A stretch of DNA of 64,000 bases, taken from contig JBEWZL010000267.1 of the NCBI GenBank assembly GCA_045837725.1, positions 169,080 to 233,079 of the forward strand, read 5' to 3'. Made by a program: the position numbers and the translations under genes. This document shows positions 1 to 11,623 of this stretch, piece after piece. Under the pieces are notes generated by a model that saw only the letters and a program-made list of their open reading frames with translations, made no database searches and was not told where the DNA came from. Within the stretch, counting starts at the first letter, position 1. Each line of letters begins with the position of its first letter. This DNA comes from Vermamoeba vermiformis (taxonomy: Eukaryota > Tubulinea > Echinamoebida).

Positions 1-1
1 C

Positions 2-1262
2 TGGACAAAAGAACAAGTGCATCACTTATTTGAACAACACTACACCACAGTAGACTCCAAGATTATCGATGATATCTATGAAAGGACAGCAGGCCATCCT
101 GGTCTTGTTTGCATTTGTGGTAAACAGATTACTACGTTGCAGATCAGGACATACCAAGCATGGCTGGAATATGCATTGTCGAGGCTATTAGCAGATGTGG
201 CTTCATGGCCGACATTAATCAAGATGGAGCAAGCATTAACTAGAAGTGATCCAATGATAGAGGCAGTGAGAGCAGTGCTCAGAAAATGGTTTTTGCCCAA
301 CCTTACTGCACCAGTGGATATTGATGTCAATTCTCAAGAGGTCAAATATTTGGCTGCCGAAGGAGCTCTGATCGCAGTACCACCAAGTGATGCAACATAC
401 AGAATACCATCGCCTTTCATCCATCAATTATTGCAACAACGAGTGAATGTAGTCGACAAGCACCGTGCTCCTGTAAGTCCTGTTCCATGGTGTTCTGTCC
501 GTGGCCAAATTGGGAGGAGGCTCGATGTGCAACAATTGCTTGTGCAGGCAATTGCTTGCATCAACCCTGTGGTGATCGACACTGCACCAAGAGTTTCTTG
601 GAAGATTGCTCAAGTACCTGGGCTACAACGAGCATTTGTACCACAAGAAGCTGTTTACCACACTGAATTGTTTGCCATTCTACGAGCTTGGCTGACATCT
701 GATGTGTCTGTGTTCAGTGAAGTCAATGTGAAGAAAGCAAACTCAACACAATATTGTGACTTGGCATTGAAACACCCTAATTATACAGCATTGTTAGAGT
801 TGGTAGCCACAGCTCCCATTGCCCAGATTCAGGAACATATTAATCGAGCTGCTACATACAAAGCAGAGCTCAATGCAGAAGAGGCATGGGTCATCAACTT
901 CACAATGCAAAAACCCACTGAAAACTACATGTACACCTCAATTACCAGTCATGACGTCAAGATATTGCATGTGTGGCATGATGAAACTTTCACTGAAGTG
1001 GAGTACTGGAGTTATGCAGATAATGATTTTATTCCTATTTTACGGTGAGCAACACTCAATTATTGGTGGTATCAATTAACAAAATTAATATTTAGTACAA
1101 CCAATGGCAGTAACATCCGTAATTCTTGAGCCAAAGTGGAGTTTGGAGCTGATTAAAAAATTATGTAGAGAGCTGGATGAATCAACAGCAACTGTAAAAT
1201 GTTATGTTAATAAAGATTATCTCATATTATTGGATTGCCTCAGGAAACGTTATCCGCAGTAG
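2..1262 (+). CDS. CR (Crinkler-RHS)-type effector-like protein, C-terminal part, 5' end outside window
   Basis: The frame is open from the window edge, so the N-terminus is missing. The start of the visible protein has the motif ERTAGHPGLVCICGKQ, which resembles the region after the P-loop NTPase core in the large CR-effector families of Rhizophagus, chytrids and oomycetes. The C-terminal third, with YCDLALKHPNYTALLELVA followed by an AEEAWVINFT stretch, resembles the PD-(D/E)XK (REase-like) domain common in these proteins, with an acidic residue in YCDLAL and the E of LLELVA as candidate active-site positions. Family members are thought to be secreted or injected nucleases, or products used in conflicts between cells; that is family knowledge and not shown here. 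The longest single frame stops at 1048, and coding-like sequence continues to about 1262 after a probable short intron near 1045-1095, so the 3' end is unsettled. Whether the gene is whole cannot be judged from this fragment. Confidence 0.6.
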
Positions 1263-1711
1263 GCAAGACTTCGCCTCGTGCCACGATTTTCAAAATTTGT
1301 CGACACCAAAAAAATCCGAAAGAACGAGGCACGCTATTAAAAACTGAACGATTACGTCGAGAGCACGAGCATGCAGTGACATTAATTACCGCATAGAGGC
1401 ACAAGAATTTGTCCAACAAACCTAGCTCCACAGTCGCAGCGAAAGTCTGAAAAAGGCGAAGAGTGACGCGATGTTCTAGAGAAGCAAGCTAATTAATTAA
1501 TACATTATTTGCAATTATTACATGAAAGTCTTGGTTAAAATCGTGCGAAAAATTTGTTATTTTCATTTTTAAATCTGAAATAAACGTGGACATCCACGTT
1601 TGGCGAATCGGCTGTGTAAAAATTCCACTGCACGAAGAAAAATTACACGTAGACATGGCAGAGCCAGTAAATTTTAGCGCCTCTTGAACGGAAAAAACTG
1701 TTAAAATTGTT
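1263..1711. other. Intergenic, probable OGG1 promoter
   Basis: About 450 bases between the effector-like gene and OGG1. No open frame with coding character, RNA gene or repeat was seen. It is mildly AT-rich just upstream of the OGG1 start. Confidence 0.4.
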
Positions 1712-3301
1712 ATGCTATCGTTGTTGAAGAACACAACCAAAGTTTTACTTGTTCATAAGCGTAGCTTATATACATCTCTATTCAACATGGTCAAGACGAA
1801 GAAAGCTAAAATTGCACCGGCAATCGTGTCTCCAATCAAAACTATTCAGATTGAAGATCCTAGCTGGTTCAAATTCAACGCTACCACTGAAGAATTAACG
1901 TTAGATAATACACTACCATCTGGCCAAGTATTTAGGTGGAAGAAATTAACAGATGCGAATAACCAAGCAGTGTGGCGTGGCGTGATCAGAGATCGAGTTT
2001 TTACTTTCGTTCAATTAACGGACCAAATTAAATACAACGTAGCTCCTGAACTGCCTGAAAAGGTAGTACTAGTATTTTAATTAATAAGCAATTTTGAAAA
2101 TTAATTTTTAATTAATTAAAATTAACGGGTCGCGTGACCACTTCTCAACGATCAAAATTATCATAATTGTTAGCATAATACTAATAATAATATATTACGT
2201 ATATTAGGAGTCTTTGGAGCTTCTCAACGATTATTTTCAAATGAAACATAAGCTAGCGGATTTGTACAAGACTTGGTCTACGTCAAAAACCATCAAAGAA
2301 GAGGCAGAAAAATCAACAAAAAAATCAAAATCAACGCCTGATATTAATGCAGAGTTTAAATGGGCCGGATCTCGAATTAAAGGCCTTCGATTAATTCGAC
2401 AAGATCCGCACGAGTGTTTATTCTCGTTTATTTGCTCTCAAAATAATAACGTTGCTAGAATTAGTCAAATGGTTGAAAAATTATGCGCTAAATATGGTAA
2501 GCCTATTACTATATTTGGATCAGTCGGATCTAATAGTGGATCGTTTAGGCACTTTAATTACAACGCTCGATGAAGTTTCGTATTATAAATTCCCCGAATT
2601 AAATCAATTAGAGAAAGCGACTGAAGAAGAATTGAAAGAATTAGGGTTTGGTTATAGAGCCCGGTACATTGTCGCCTCAGTGAAACAGGTAGGATATTAG
2701 TTATCATGAAAATTTCCTAATTTGGTAATTTAATGAAGGTTAAAGAGAAAGGCGATGATTGGTTGATTAATTTGCGACAAAAACCACGTGATGACGCGTG
2801 TCAAGAATTGACGACCTTAACAGGTTCGTACTTGATAAACAATATTTCCTTATATAGTAATGCTTATATCGTTTATTTTCATGAATAGGTGTTGGCAAAA
2901 AAGTCGCGGATTGCACGGCGTTATTTTCGTTAGATAAATTGGATCTCGTTCCAGTTGACACGCACGTTTGGCAAATAGCACAACGATTCATGCCTAAATT
3001 AGGAAAGAAGTCGTTGAATCCACAGATCTACGTCGAAATCGGAGATTTTTTCCGTGAAAAGTTCGGAGATTTGGCAGGCTGGGCTCATTCCATCTTATTC
3101 GCAGCCGAATTATCTTCGTTCAGAAAAGCCCTCGGATCCGACGATAATAACAATAACGATATTAAAGAAGAGAATAATAGTGACAATAGTAAGAGTAATA
3201 TGGTGATTGAAGGAGTTTTGGATGAAGTTGCTGGAAGTAGCGAGTTGGATCGAGCACGAAGAAATTTGAAACGAAAATTTGACGAGGTGGATAAAGAATA
3301 A
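1712..3301 (+). CDS. OGG1: 8-oxoguanine DNA glycosylase/AP lyase
   Basis: Bifunctional base-excision-repair enzyme that removes 8-oxoguanine opposite C. Five exons join in frame: 1712-2062, 2208-2496, 2549-2688, 2739-2823 and 2889-3301. The N-terminal OGG domain contains GQVFRWKK and a later CSQNNNVARI stretch. The helix-hairpin-helix GPD domain reads LTGVGKKVADCTALFSLDKL followed by PVDTHVW; the second Lys of GVGKK matches the catalytic Lys (human K249) and the Asp of PVD the catalytic Asp (human D268). The C-terminal tail is Asp/Asn-rich and ends in a basic stretch. Two starts look usable: the first ATG gives a basic, Arg/Lys/Ser/Leu-rich leader that resembles a mitochondrial presequence, while an in-frame ATG at 1787 begins with a KTKKAK basic cluster. 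The use of both is inferred. The family assignment is firm. Confidence 0.95.
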
Positions 3302-3430
3302 ACAATAGTATTTGTCAATACATTTAGTACATATAAGATACGATTATATTGTATATATATTAATACCACACTGGTTTCGGCTGAATTTAAATTCCCGCGC
3401 AAGTTGCAAAATTTTAATTGTATTTGTAAA

Positions 3431-6400
3431 ATGTCAAAAGCACCACAAGTAACCATAAATGAGCTGGTTGAAAATAGTAAGACCACTGTACCAATATTAA
3501 GGCAAATATTAGAATACTACCGGAAGCAAAAGACGGATCTTCAACATCCAACGCTGAAGGCAGAGTTGCAGGAGCTCCTGCGGCGTTGTTTGGCAAATAA
3601 TAATTTGGTGCATATTAAATTGTATAAAAGATATGGAAATAACCTTGTCTTCCCTCCAACGGTGGATTCGAAATCCGATTCAGATTTGGCCTCAAACGTC
3701 GAAGCGAAATCAACAACTGGTGGCGAGGTTAACAACGAAAATCATTCTTCTATAATTCTAGCCTCTTCGAAGAAGCCTACCAAGCAAATCAAAATCAAGG
3801 TTGCAAAAACTGCTGAAAATGGCGCGCGAAGCGGATCCGAAGCAAAAAAACATGGTAAATGCCGTTTAGTAACATAGTAAGGGTCACAGCCATTAATGAT
3901 TCGTTATTTAGTGATATCTACTGGAATTTTGGCCGATCGGCCTTTTCAATCTAAATCTTATGAATCAACGCCATCAAAATACGCTCATATTTGGGAGGTA
4001 ATTGCAATCTGCTTGAATAATTGTTATTAGTACTAAATCTGCGTTATAGATGCTCGACGAAGAGACAAAAGACTTTACTGAAATTTCAGGTCACAATTTC
4101 AATGAGACGCACTTAAGACAGGCAAAAATACATTACGATATAGAAGCCGATATGAATATTACGACCACAAACGATTCTCTTCCGAAATTCCCTTGGCTAC
4201 TGTTCGATATTAACGAGATCCCAATGCACCAAGATCAAATGAAGCACTTAAATGCTGGCGACGTTAAAAAGATAATTAAATTGGAAGACAAGTACGATAT
4301 GAACGAAGGTGATTGGACTATAACTCACGTTAACGACGATAAATGGGAGCAACATTTTGGCGACATCAAATCCCGATTTAACAAGAGACGAATCGGGTTT
4401 GAAACACATATCGAATTGATTGCCGACACATTTTGCGCCATTTTTGGCTTGACCGAGATGTAAGTACGGATCCGCTAAAATTATTTTTCAAACATGTTTT
4501 TTAGGCGATACTATAAACTCCACCATCACCCAGGATTTGATATATCTCCTTTTGTTAAGCCTGATGTATCAGTGTCGCATTGGATTTTGAGCCCCAGCAC
4601 AGGCAAAGTTTACGCAAAAATAGATCACCCAATGACGCCGTTATTGGAAGAGTTAGCGTGTAAAAAATCTCAATGGTTTCCGCTCGTTAGTCTATCAGTA
4701 TTGCCGCATATTGTAGTTGAATGCACCCAAGATCCCGCTGGCGATAAAAGCGACGTGTAAGTGTCAGATCCGATCTCGTTGACATTTTGACACTTTAAAT
4801 TAATAAGCATACTGAACGACGATTAACCGTTCTTTCAGCGTTAAACTATTGATCGAGATGGCTATGATCCGAGATTTAGAAGAAAGATTTTATAAGAAGC
4901 CTCGTCGTTTTACTCTCGGTTTCTACGTCAGACAGCAAAATTGGCAAGTGTTCGTGCTCGAGAATACAAATAAGGATCCAAATTTCAAGTACGAAGCGCA
5001 TCGTGTGGCCAGCTTCGACCTTACCAACGACTACTTGACATGGCTCCAGCTTGGTGTTGTGATGGTGCGTTTGGCAGCGTACCAGACTTCTTGCACGTTG
5101 AAATTGGTTCCGAAGACAAAAGAAGAGTTGATTGACGTCTTAGAAGAAGCGAACACGATTTTGACCCAACGAGCAAATACTACCCGCCACCAGAAGCAAA
5201 TCAAGGATGCACATAATGCCGTAAAAGGATCGCCTGCGCAAGAAAAAGAGCACGAAGAAGGCCACTGAAAAGAACGAGACTGCCTCGAATGACCACAAAG
5301 ACAAAAAAGGAAAAAAGAGAAAAGCGTGTCATGACAGTTACAATGAAGGTCCAGATCGCAAAAAATTTAAAAAAGACTCGAACAACAAAAACGATCAGAA
5401 CATCGACAATAGCTACGAGAAAATTGAAAAGCAACTGCTAGAGAAGGAGGGTCTTATCTGCTCGGTATGGCTTATTGCCACAATATTGTGATTCTAGACT
5501 AATTTTTTCTATATAGGGATACTACACGCGAATTTATCGTTGCTTCGATGAAGTTACTGGCAAGGAGATTGCCATCAAAGAATTCGATTCTCCATCTGAA
5601 GGATATCGCGAAGCAGGACTATTAAGCAGACTTCCAGGTACGGTAACAGACAATTATTTTTTTGCAGTTCTCATCGGAAGTAGCTCCGAAGTTGCTTTTC
5701 GTCAGCGATCTAACTAACGTTGCTATTGAAGGTCCGGGCATTGTGAAGCGGGTACGCGGAGAATTCACTGAACTGAACGGCAAGGTGCAAATATGGCTCG
5801 AGTTGTTATCGCCCCTTCCTGAGTACAACGAGCTGCACGATTTGAAGCACTTCATGCGTGGGTTTTTGGAGGTACGATAGTCGCAATTTGTCATAATATT
5901 AATGTCATATTAGGCATTGGATTATATGCACTTTCAAAATTTTATTCACGGTGACGTCAAACACGACAATGTTATGGTAGATCCGGAGACGAACGAAATC
6001 AAACTGATCGATTTTGGCGTAAGTAACCAGCTCATGCTATAGTATATTATTAACGTTTCGATGTATGTATAGTATTCTGTGGAAATTTGGCCTGGCTGCA
6101 CTTGCCGTTATTTTCACGGTGGCACACACGTGTATTTTGCGCCGGAGAGAATTTACGACGAGCCTCAAACGAACAAAATCGACGTTTTCTCGGCAGGTCT
6201 TGTCTGTGCTGAAAAGGTACCTTTATATATTGTAATAATACAGGCTAATAACTTTGTGTATGTAGATGTACGGTGTTCAGATCCGATCGTTAAAGACGCG
6301 TGAATTGTTAATTAAGAAAGTTGACGAAGGAGAATTGAGTGGATTAGCCACGGAAGAAGGAGGCTAGTATATAGATGTATTATATATAACGGTAGCTAAT

Positions 6401-6523
6401 CGATAATATTGTGTAGTGGATCTTCTTCAGCAGATGTTAAGAGAAGATCCAGATCAACGACTCAGCGCAGACGAATGCCTTCAGCATCCATTCTTAAACG
6501 ATAATATGGATGTTTCATATTGA
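3431..6523 (+). CDS. Nuclease-like domain plus protein kinase, copy 1
   Basis: Multi-exon gene, with exons including 3431-3854, 3912-3997, 4050-4459, 4505-4756, 4839 to about 5464, 5517-5637 and onward to the TGA at 6521-6523. The N-terminal 150 residues are helical and low in complexity. A middle domain has VKPDVSVSHW and, later, PHIVVECTQ, which looks like a PD-(D/E)XK signature with Thr where Lys is expected. After a Lys-rich linker comes a kinase: GYYTRIYRCFDEVTGKEIAI with the ATP-binding Lys, catalytic loop HGDVKHDNVM (HGD in place of HRD), LIDFG, a YFAPER activation-segment end, and a C-lobe ending DPDQRLSADECLQHPF. The layout recalls fungal FunK1-type kinases, whose region before the kinase also carries a nuclease-like fold. 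Exon joins near 5.2 kb and 6.36-6.42 kb could not be settled by eye. Substrate unknown. Confidence 0.8.
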
Positions 6524-6549
6524 TTCTCCTCATATGATTCATTTGCCAG

Positions 6550-6575
6550 TCGGCTTTGTACTACTACAAAGCCGA
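6550..6575. other. Perfect 11-bp hairpin downstream of kinase copy 1
   Basis: TCGGCTTTGTA, a four-base CTAC loop, then TACAAAGCCGA: an 11-base-pair stem without mismatch, about 27 bases after the stop codon of the first kinase gene and therefore probably in its 3' UTR. It could be a 3'-end or stability element, or chance. The rest of the 6524-7024 gap is AT-rich and shows no gene. Confidence 0.45.
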
Positions 6576-7024
6576 GATCGCGGGTTCAAGCTGATGCCAA
6601 TCTTTCTTATATTTCCTAGTTGATTAAGGTTCAAATAAGTACTCCGGTTACGCCAGTTACAGAATCGACTCGAGAGAACCAACGCGGATCTTCTTATGAT
6701 AGAGCGCTCAATCATATAAATAATTGAATAATTTTTCTCAGACAAGTAACTAGACTTTGTTTCAGTGAACGTTGTATTTTGGCGCCTGGCCCTTTTAAAT
6801 AATTTTTAATCCGAACGCAACATCTCGTATGACTTCATTTTCGTTTCATCATGTAGTTAAAGAATCGGAATAATAGTTGCCACCGAACAGGTAAATACGG
6901 ATGAATCTAACATTAACGTTACGTTATCCTCAAACAGGATCCAAATCGTTTCTAAAATTGATTAAAAATATTAATAATCAATATATTAATTTATTTATTG
7001 CAGATAAATCGACAATGTTAGATT

Positions 7025-9897
7025 ATGGATAATATTAATAATAATTTGCCCGAGAAATTAAAAGTAGAAGCAGATCCAAGTCGAGATTTTATCTCTTCTG
7101 CTTACAAAAAAAGAAAAATAGAGGACTCAGAACCTGAAGATCGCGAAGCAAAGCGAATAAAATTATCGGCCACCTCTAATATCGAAAATACGCAGCCGGA
7201 AAATCCTGCATCTGCAACAAAAGACAAGCTCGATCCCAGTTTTCCCGCACAAAGAGATGAACCACGAGCAAACAATAACAACCAAATAGAGCCATCAATT
7301 GATGATATTAAGGAGCCGCGTACGTTAGCCTCAAACAATTACTTACGTATTAAAATTGCTTGTAGTCCCAAATCTGGCTCTGCCAGATGTTCTTCGCTGT
7401 GCGCCAAAGCGAAAATTCGTCGGCAGCTTGAAAACGCTCGTTTATGCAGTAGAAAATGAGTCGTAAGTCAAATAATTGTAAAATAACAGTTTCTGAGCGT
7501 TTAGAATTAGATTGGAACGACTTTGCGCTGATTGGGGTATTTTGCCGATGAACCAGGGCCTTCCAATGGATTTATCCAGCCTGCCTTTTGCATCGCTCGT
7601 TGACGATGGCAACGCCATTCAATTAGCTGAACAGTTGATTGAAGTACTTGCGACAGTAGTAAGTTTAATATTAAGGAACAGTTTTTTGATAGATGGTGAA
7701 ATTTCATTAAAACGTTATTCCTGAACGAACGTTATTCCGACCAATTTTCTGCATTAAATGTTAGCGAAAAAAATCACGGTCATCCCTTAAAGTTCTACGG
7801 TCCTAATAAAATTTTAACAGGTTGCAAATTACAAGCCACAGCAAATTATAGAGCAAGATTTATTTGCTGAAATGCGTCGAATTATTGCAACTGCCGTCGG
7901 CCAACAAATTGCGACGAACAATTCTGCGGATCTGTTGAAAACACTCGCAAAGATGATTCCCGACTCGTTATTGCTTGTGAACTGCTGGGCGTTTAAATCA
8001 AAACTGACTAATGCCTTAGAGCAAGACTTAATGAATCGTAAGCTGTATTCAATACTGTTCGAGCCGTTTTTCAAGTCCCAAGGATCGTAAGTCAACCCGG
8101 ATCTACTTAGAATTTATTCTAATATCGAAGAGATGCACATTAATGCCACTCCCGCCACCTTTTACGGCCTACAAACGACTTTCTGACCTACGAGCTTTTG
8201 TCGTCAAGAATGGCGTTGAGTTCATTTACTTCATTCATGAAAACAGTTCGAACAAAGGAACGATGAAATTTCACAAAGATCTTCACAAGTTGATTCAGCT
8301 CATGCGGTGCGCGCTACGCCTGCAAATATCGCACTTGACGCCATCGGATGATAATGTTCGAACGCTCTACTGCTTCGGATTGCTGACGTCTGGCTATAGC
8401 GTGCAATTGTTTCAAATGAAAGTGCACTTAACGTCAGTTAACGCTTACGCAACTCCAATTTATGAGCTGTGGGCCGAGCCTGAAGTCAACTTGATGAGTT
8501 TTGATAAGGATAGCCTTGCGACACTTTTGACGTGGCTTGCTGGTATTAGGTTTTACCGTCATAGCCTTAAAAAATCGCTGGAAGCGTGGCAAACAACAAC
8601 TACGTTACCAAGTGTGAAATTTCAAACCTCAAAAACACCAGCAACGTCAGGACAAGACAACCCGATAGACGATCAATCTCCATCCAATGCTAACGAAATC
8701 AAGGAGGACAAGTCCGAAGACGAAGGACCAGATCCGAACAACCAAACTACGGGTCGCGATGACTCGACTGTTGATAGCGATACCCTTAATGCAATCATCC
8801 ATGGCATCAACAACAATGAGCACTTCCTTTTGCAAGAGGTACGGTCATTTGACGTTGCTGTCAGTGCCAGTGAATCTAACACTTTTTCAGAACGTCAAGT
8901 ACAACAAGCGAGTACTTCTCGTGTGCACGACTGTCAAGCACGTGAGACTGTTTGTAGTCAAGATCTACGGTGCTGAATGTGACAAGATGAATGAAATCGA
9001 TGTGTTGAAAGTGCTCGGACCACATCCGAACATTTGTCAACTTTTAGCCGTCACCAAGCTTGCCAGTAAGTTCAGCAAATTAAATCAATGTCATTTGTCT
9101 AACAATTACAAATAGCCGGTGAATTGTTGGCCGTGCAGCATTTGTACGAGAACAGCGATCATTGGTACAACAGCTACGAGCAAAGTAACAAGTTTCCATT
9201 GGTGTTTCTTCAGCTAGCAAAGGTTTGTATCCTTTCCTATCATCAGACAACAATGCTAACGGCGCCTATTGACAGGGTTTATCGCATGTACACGATTGCG
9301 GCGTCATTCACGGCGACATCAAGCCCTACAACTTCATGGTGGACTCGGATTGCAATACACGCCTCATCGACTTTGACTTCAGTGCTCGCGTTGACACTGG
9401 TAAGCTCTCTTAAACGCTTTGAAAGGTCACATATTAATCAACAATAGATGACATAGAAAAGCTTGGTGGCACTAAGGGCTACTACGCACCTGAGTGGTAC
9501 GAGCAACACAAAGTCGCTACTGGAGATGGCCCATTGACATTCAAAATTGACATTTGGAGCCTAGCCATCACTATATGTCAATACGTACGTTAAGTAAGAT
9601 GGCATTTGAAGCACGCTCATTTCTTCGTTATCAGGCAGGTGTAGACTACGGCGAAGCGACTGATCCACTTGAACGACGGAAGTTAATTCTTCGAGAACTG
9701 CAACGTGAGACGTAAGCAATGGCTTATTAACGACTTGATGATAAAAACCTAGTGACAGGTTCTTGTTGTGGCCGGTGCGTAGTTTGATTGAGCGAATGTT
9801 GGCGATTTGTCCGAATGACCGACCAACTGCTTCGGAGGTGTTTCACGAGCTCGTGAAAGTGTACGGCGATTGCGAAATTTTTGGAAATGAAGGTTAA
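7025..9897 (+). CDS. Nuclease-like region plus protein kinase, copy 2
   Basis: Exons 7025-7319, 7366-7462, 7511-7658, 7821-8086 and 8133 to about 8839, then at least five short exons to the TAA at 9895-9897. The Lys/Glu-rich N-terminus carries a KKRKIEDSEPED cluster that could act as a nuclear signal. The middle domain aligns with that of copy 1 (RTLYCFGLLTSGYSVQLFQM against RRFTLGFYVRQQNWQVFVLE), but the PD...E signature has drifted to LSDLRAFVV...FIHENS, so nuclease activity is unlikely. The kinase has a VVKIYG lysine, HGDIKPYNFM as catalytic loop, LIDFDF (DFD in place of DFG), GGTKGYYAPEW and a normal C-lobe (FKIDIWSLAI, PNDRPTASEV). It lies in the same direction as copy 1, 500 bases downstream. 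Whether it is catalytically active is open because of HGD and DFD. Confidence 0.8.
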
Positions 9898-10034
9898 TCT
9901 GCTACTACTGCTCAGTTCTTGCACAGCACTCGAACGGTGGCAAAGTTGATCTAGATCGAGATGGTTCTCAGAGATTTTTTTGTCCAACGCTTTCATATTT
10001 ATTGGCTGATGAATATGAAATTAACGAACACCTG

Positions 10035-10063
10035 CGGTTTAATCGCGATGCAAGATCCGCTTT
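10035..10063 (-). other. Isolated kinase catalytic-loop-like fragment
   Basis: The sequence cggtttaat followed by cgcgatgcaagatccgcttt repeats, with a two-base gap, the antisense of the HRDIKPS codons of kinase copy 3 (12032-12063). No kinase frame surrounds it, so it looks like a scrap left in the gap between copy 2 and the F-box gene. Confidence 0.35.
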
Positions 10064-10135
10064 ACTTTACGCCTCCCGCGCATTTTTTTTGAACGTTGAG
10101 GATCGAACACTACTCAGCCGTTCATCGAACTGAGC

Positions 10136-11537
10136 ATGATGAAATCTATTGGTGTTAAGAGACAACGTAGTACTGAAGATCACGCCAATTATGAAAGAAC
10201 AAAGAAAACAAAGAAGTTCAAGGCAGATGATCCGTACTTGTCAGTTTTTGCTTTGCCAGAGTTGGTCGAAAATATAATCAAACACCTCATAAGCTATCCT
10301 AAAGCAATATTGAACATATCAGGTGTTTCAAAGATGTAAGCGCTATTTTCTAGAATTTATAATATTAATTTTTGAATTTCATTTATTATTTCGGCTAGGC
10401 ATAACAGCTTGATCCAAAGTAATGCCACGTGGGTACGACTAGGATTCTCGTCGAATATCTTTCAAGGATCAAAGCTCTCCAAAAGCTTTTTGAAAGCCGT
10501 ACTGGCTCAGATTCGCTTTCGTCATAAATTTAAGAAGCTTGCAAGACTATATTCAGACATCTCCTGCATTGAAGAGAGCTATTTAAGGTAAATGACACCC
10601 TTATCTAATATTATTTGTCGATACTATGCCTAATCGAGAAATTTAGAAGTGTCTACGGCCGGGAGCTTAATCAACCAAAAGTATTGGAATTCGCGGCCAA
10701 TAACTATCTCAGCGATGGGGCAGCTGTTGCTCTGTTAAGAATTCTATGCAACACAAGTAAAAGGGTTGTTTCGTTGGAGGATCTGATCGGCTGGTTAGAA
10801 GAAGATCCGAGAATACCACGTAAGCTTGAGCAATATTCGTATATATACAAATATAATGTTATATTAGCATATTCCTTATTAATATTGCATTTTAAAGCCA
10901 CACCAGCCTCTGGTACACGACTCGTACCGATCAGTGAACACTCCTTCAAACCCGTTACCGTTGATTTCGATCGACGAAACTGTTCCGTGCATGCTACGAA
11001 CATATTAGTAAAGATGGAATGCGCAGGTGACCATTTCGCTGAGAGAGAGATTGTGCTTCGAAGAATTTTATCAGATCCAACGAAAACTCTTCTTTTCATC
11101 TCGATTGTGGATGATATTTCTATGGCTGGTCCGTCGTTTATCAAGGTAATATGGTCATATATACGATAGAATATTTTGAACCGAAAATTCAATCTTCAAA
11201 CTGCGATCTGGTTCGTTACAAAATTCTTTGATTAAAGATCCGCAATTTTAATGATTGTAATTGACTATAGTATGATCGCGTTAAGAAGATTATCGAATAC
11301 TGCGGTGACTTGTGCACTTTTGTGACTTACAAGTTCCGTTACGGTTGGGACAAGGCTTTGAACTTCTTGTGCGAGACGAATGAACCTGAACATTGGGCCA
11401 AAGCGTATTTGGAGCGATATGATATTTGTTTTGACGATGATTTCGATTCCAATGATTCCGAATACAACACTTGCATGGCTGAAGAAGCTTACAAAAAAGA
11501 GGTCGTCGAATCCGTCCCGTTCCTCCGAAGAATGTAA
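10136..11537 (+). CDS. F-box protein
   Basis: Five exons join in frame: 10136-10335, 10399-10587, 10647-10819, about 10898-11145 and 11271-11537. After a basic leader (KRQRSTEDH...KKTKKFK) comes an F-box-like motif: VFALPELVENIIKHL followed by ILNISGVSKMHNSLI and a WVRLGF end. F-boxes bind Skp1 and make the protein a substrate adaptor of SCF ubiquitin ligases; that role is inferred from family knowledge. The rest shows no recognised substrate-binding repeats. It contains a FIRST-person feature only in the acidic DDDFDSNDSEYN stretch near the C-terminus. A second in-frame ATG follows the first directly. The gene sits inside the kinase cluster, in the opposite direction to copy 3. Target un­known. 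Confidence 0.7.
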
Positions 11538-11623
11538 ATGCAAGCTACAAGCGCATGTCTATATAAATATTATATTATACATTTATGCAGAATATGTTTT
11601 GATGTTAATGGTACAATAATTTT

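Noticed and set aside
3085-3486. 133-codon minus-strand frame rich in Ser and Leu
   Set aside because: Antisense of the Asp/Asn-rich OGG1 tail; the composition is explained by that strand.
6541-6600. Possible tRNA around the hairpin with a gggttcaagc word
   Set aside because: Only the hairpin pairs; neither T-stem nor acceptor stem can be formed.
10704-11192. 162-codon minus-strand frame
   Set aside because: Shadow of the F-box protein exons, which splice in frame on the plus strand.
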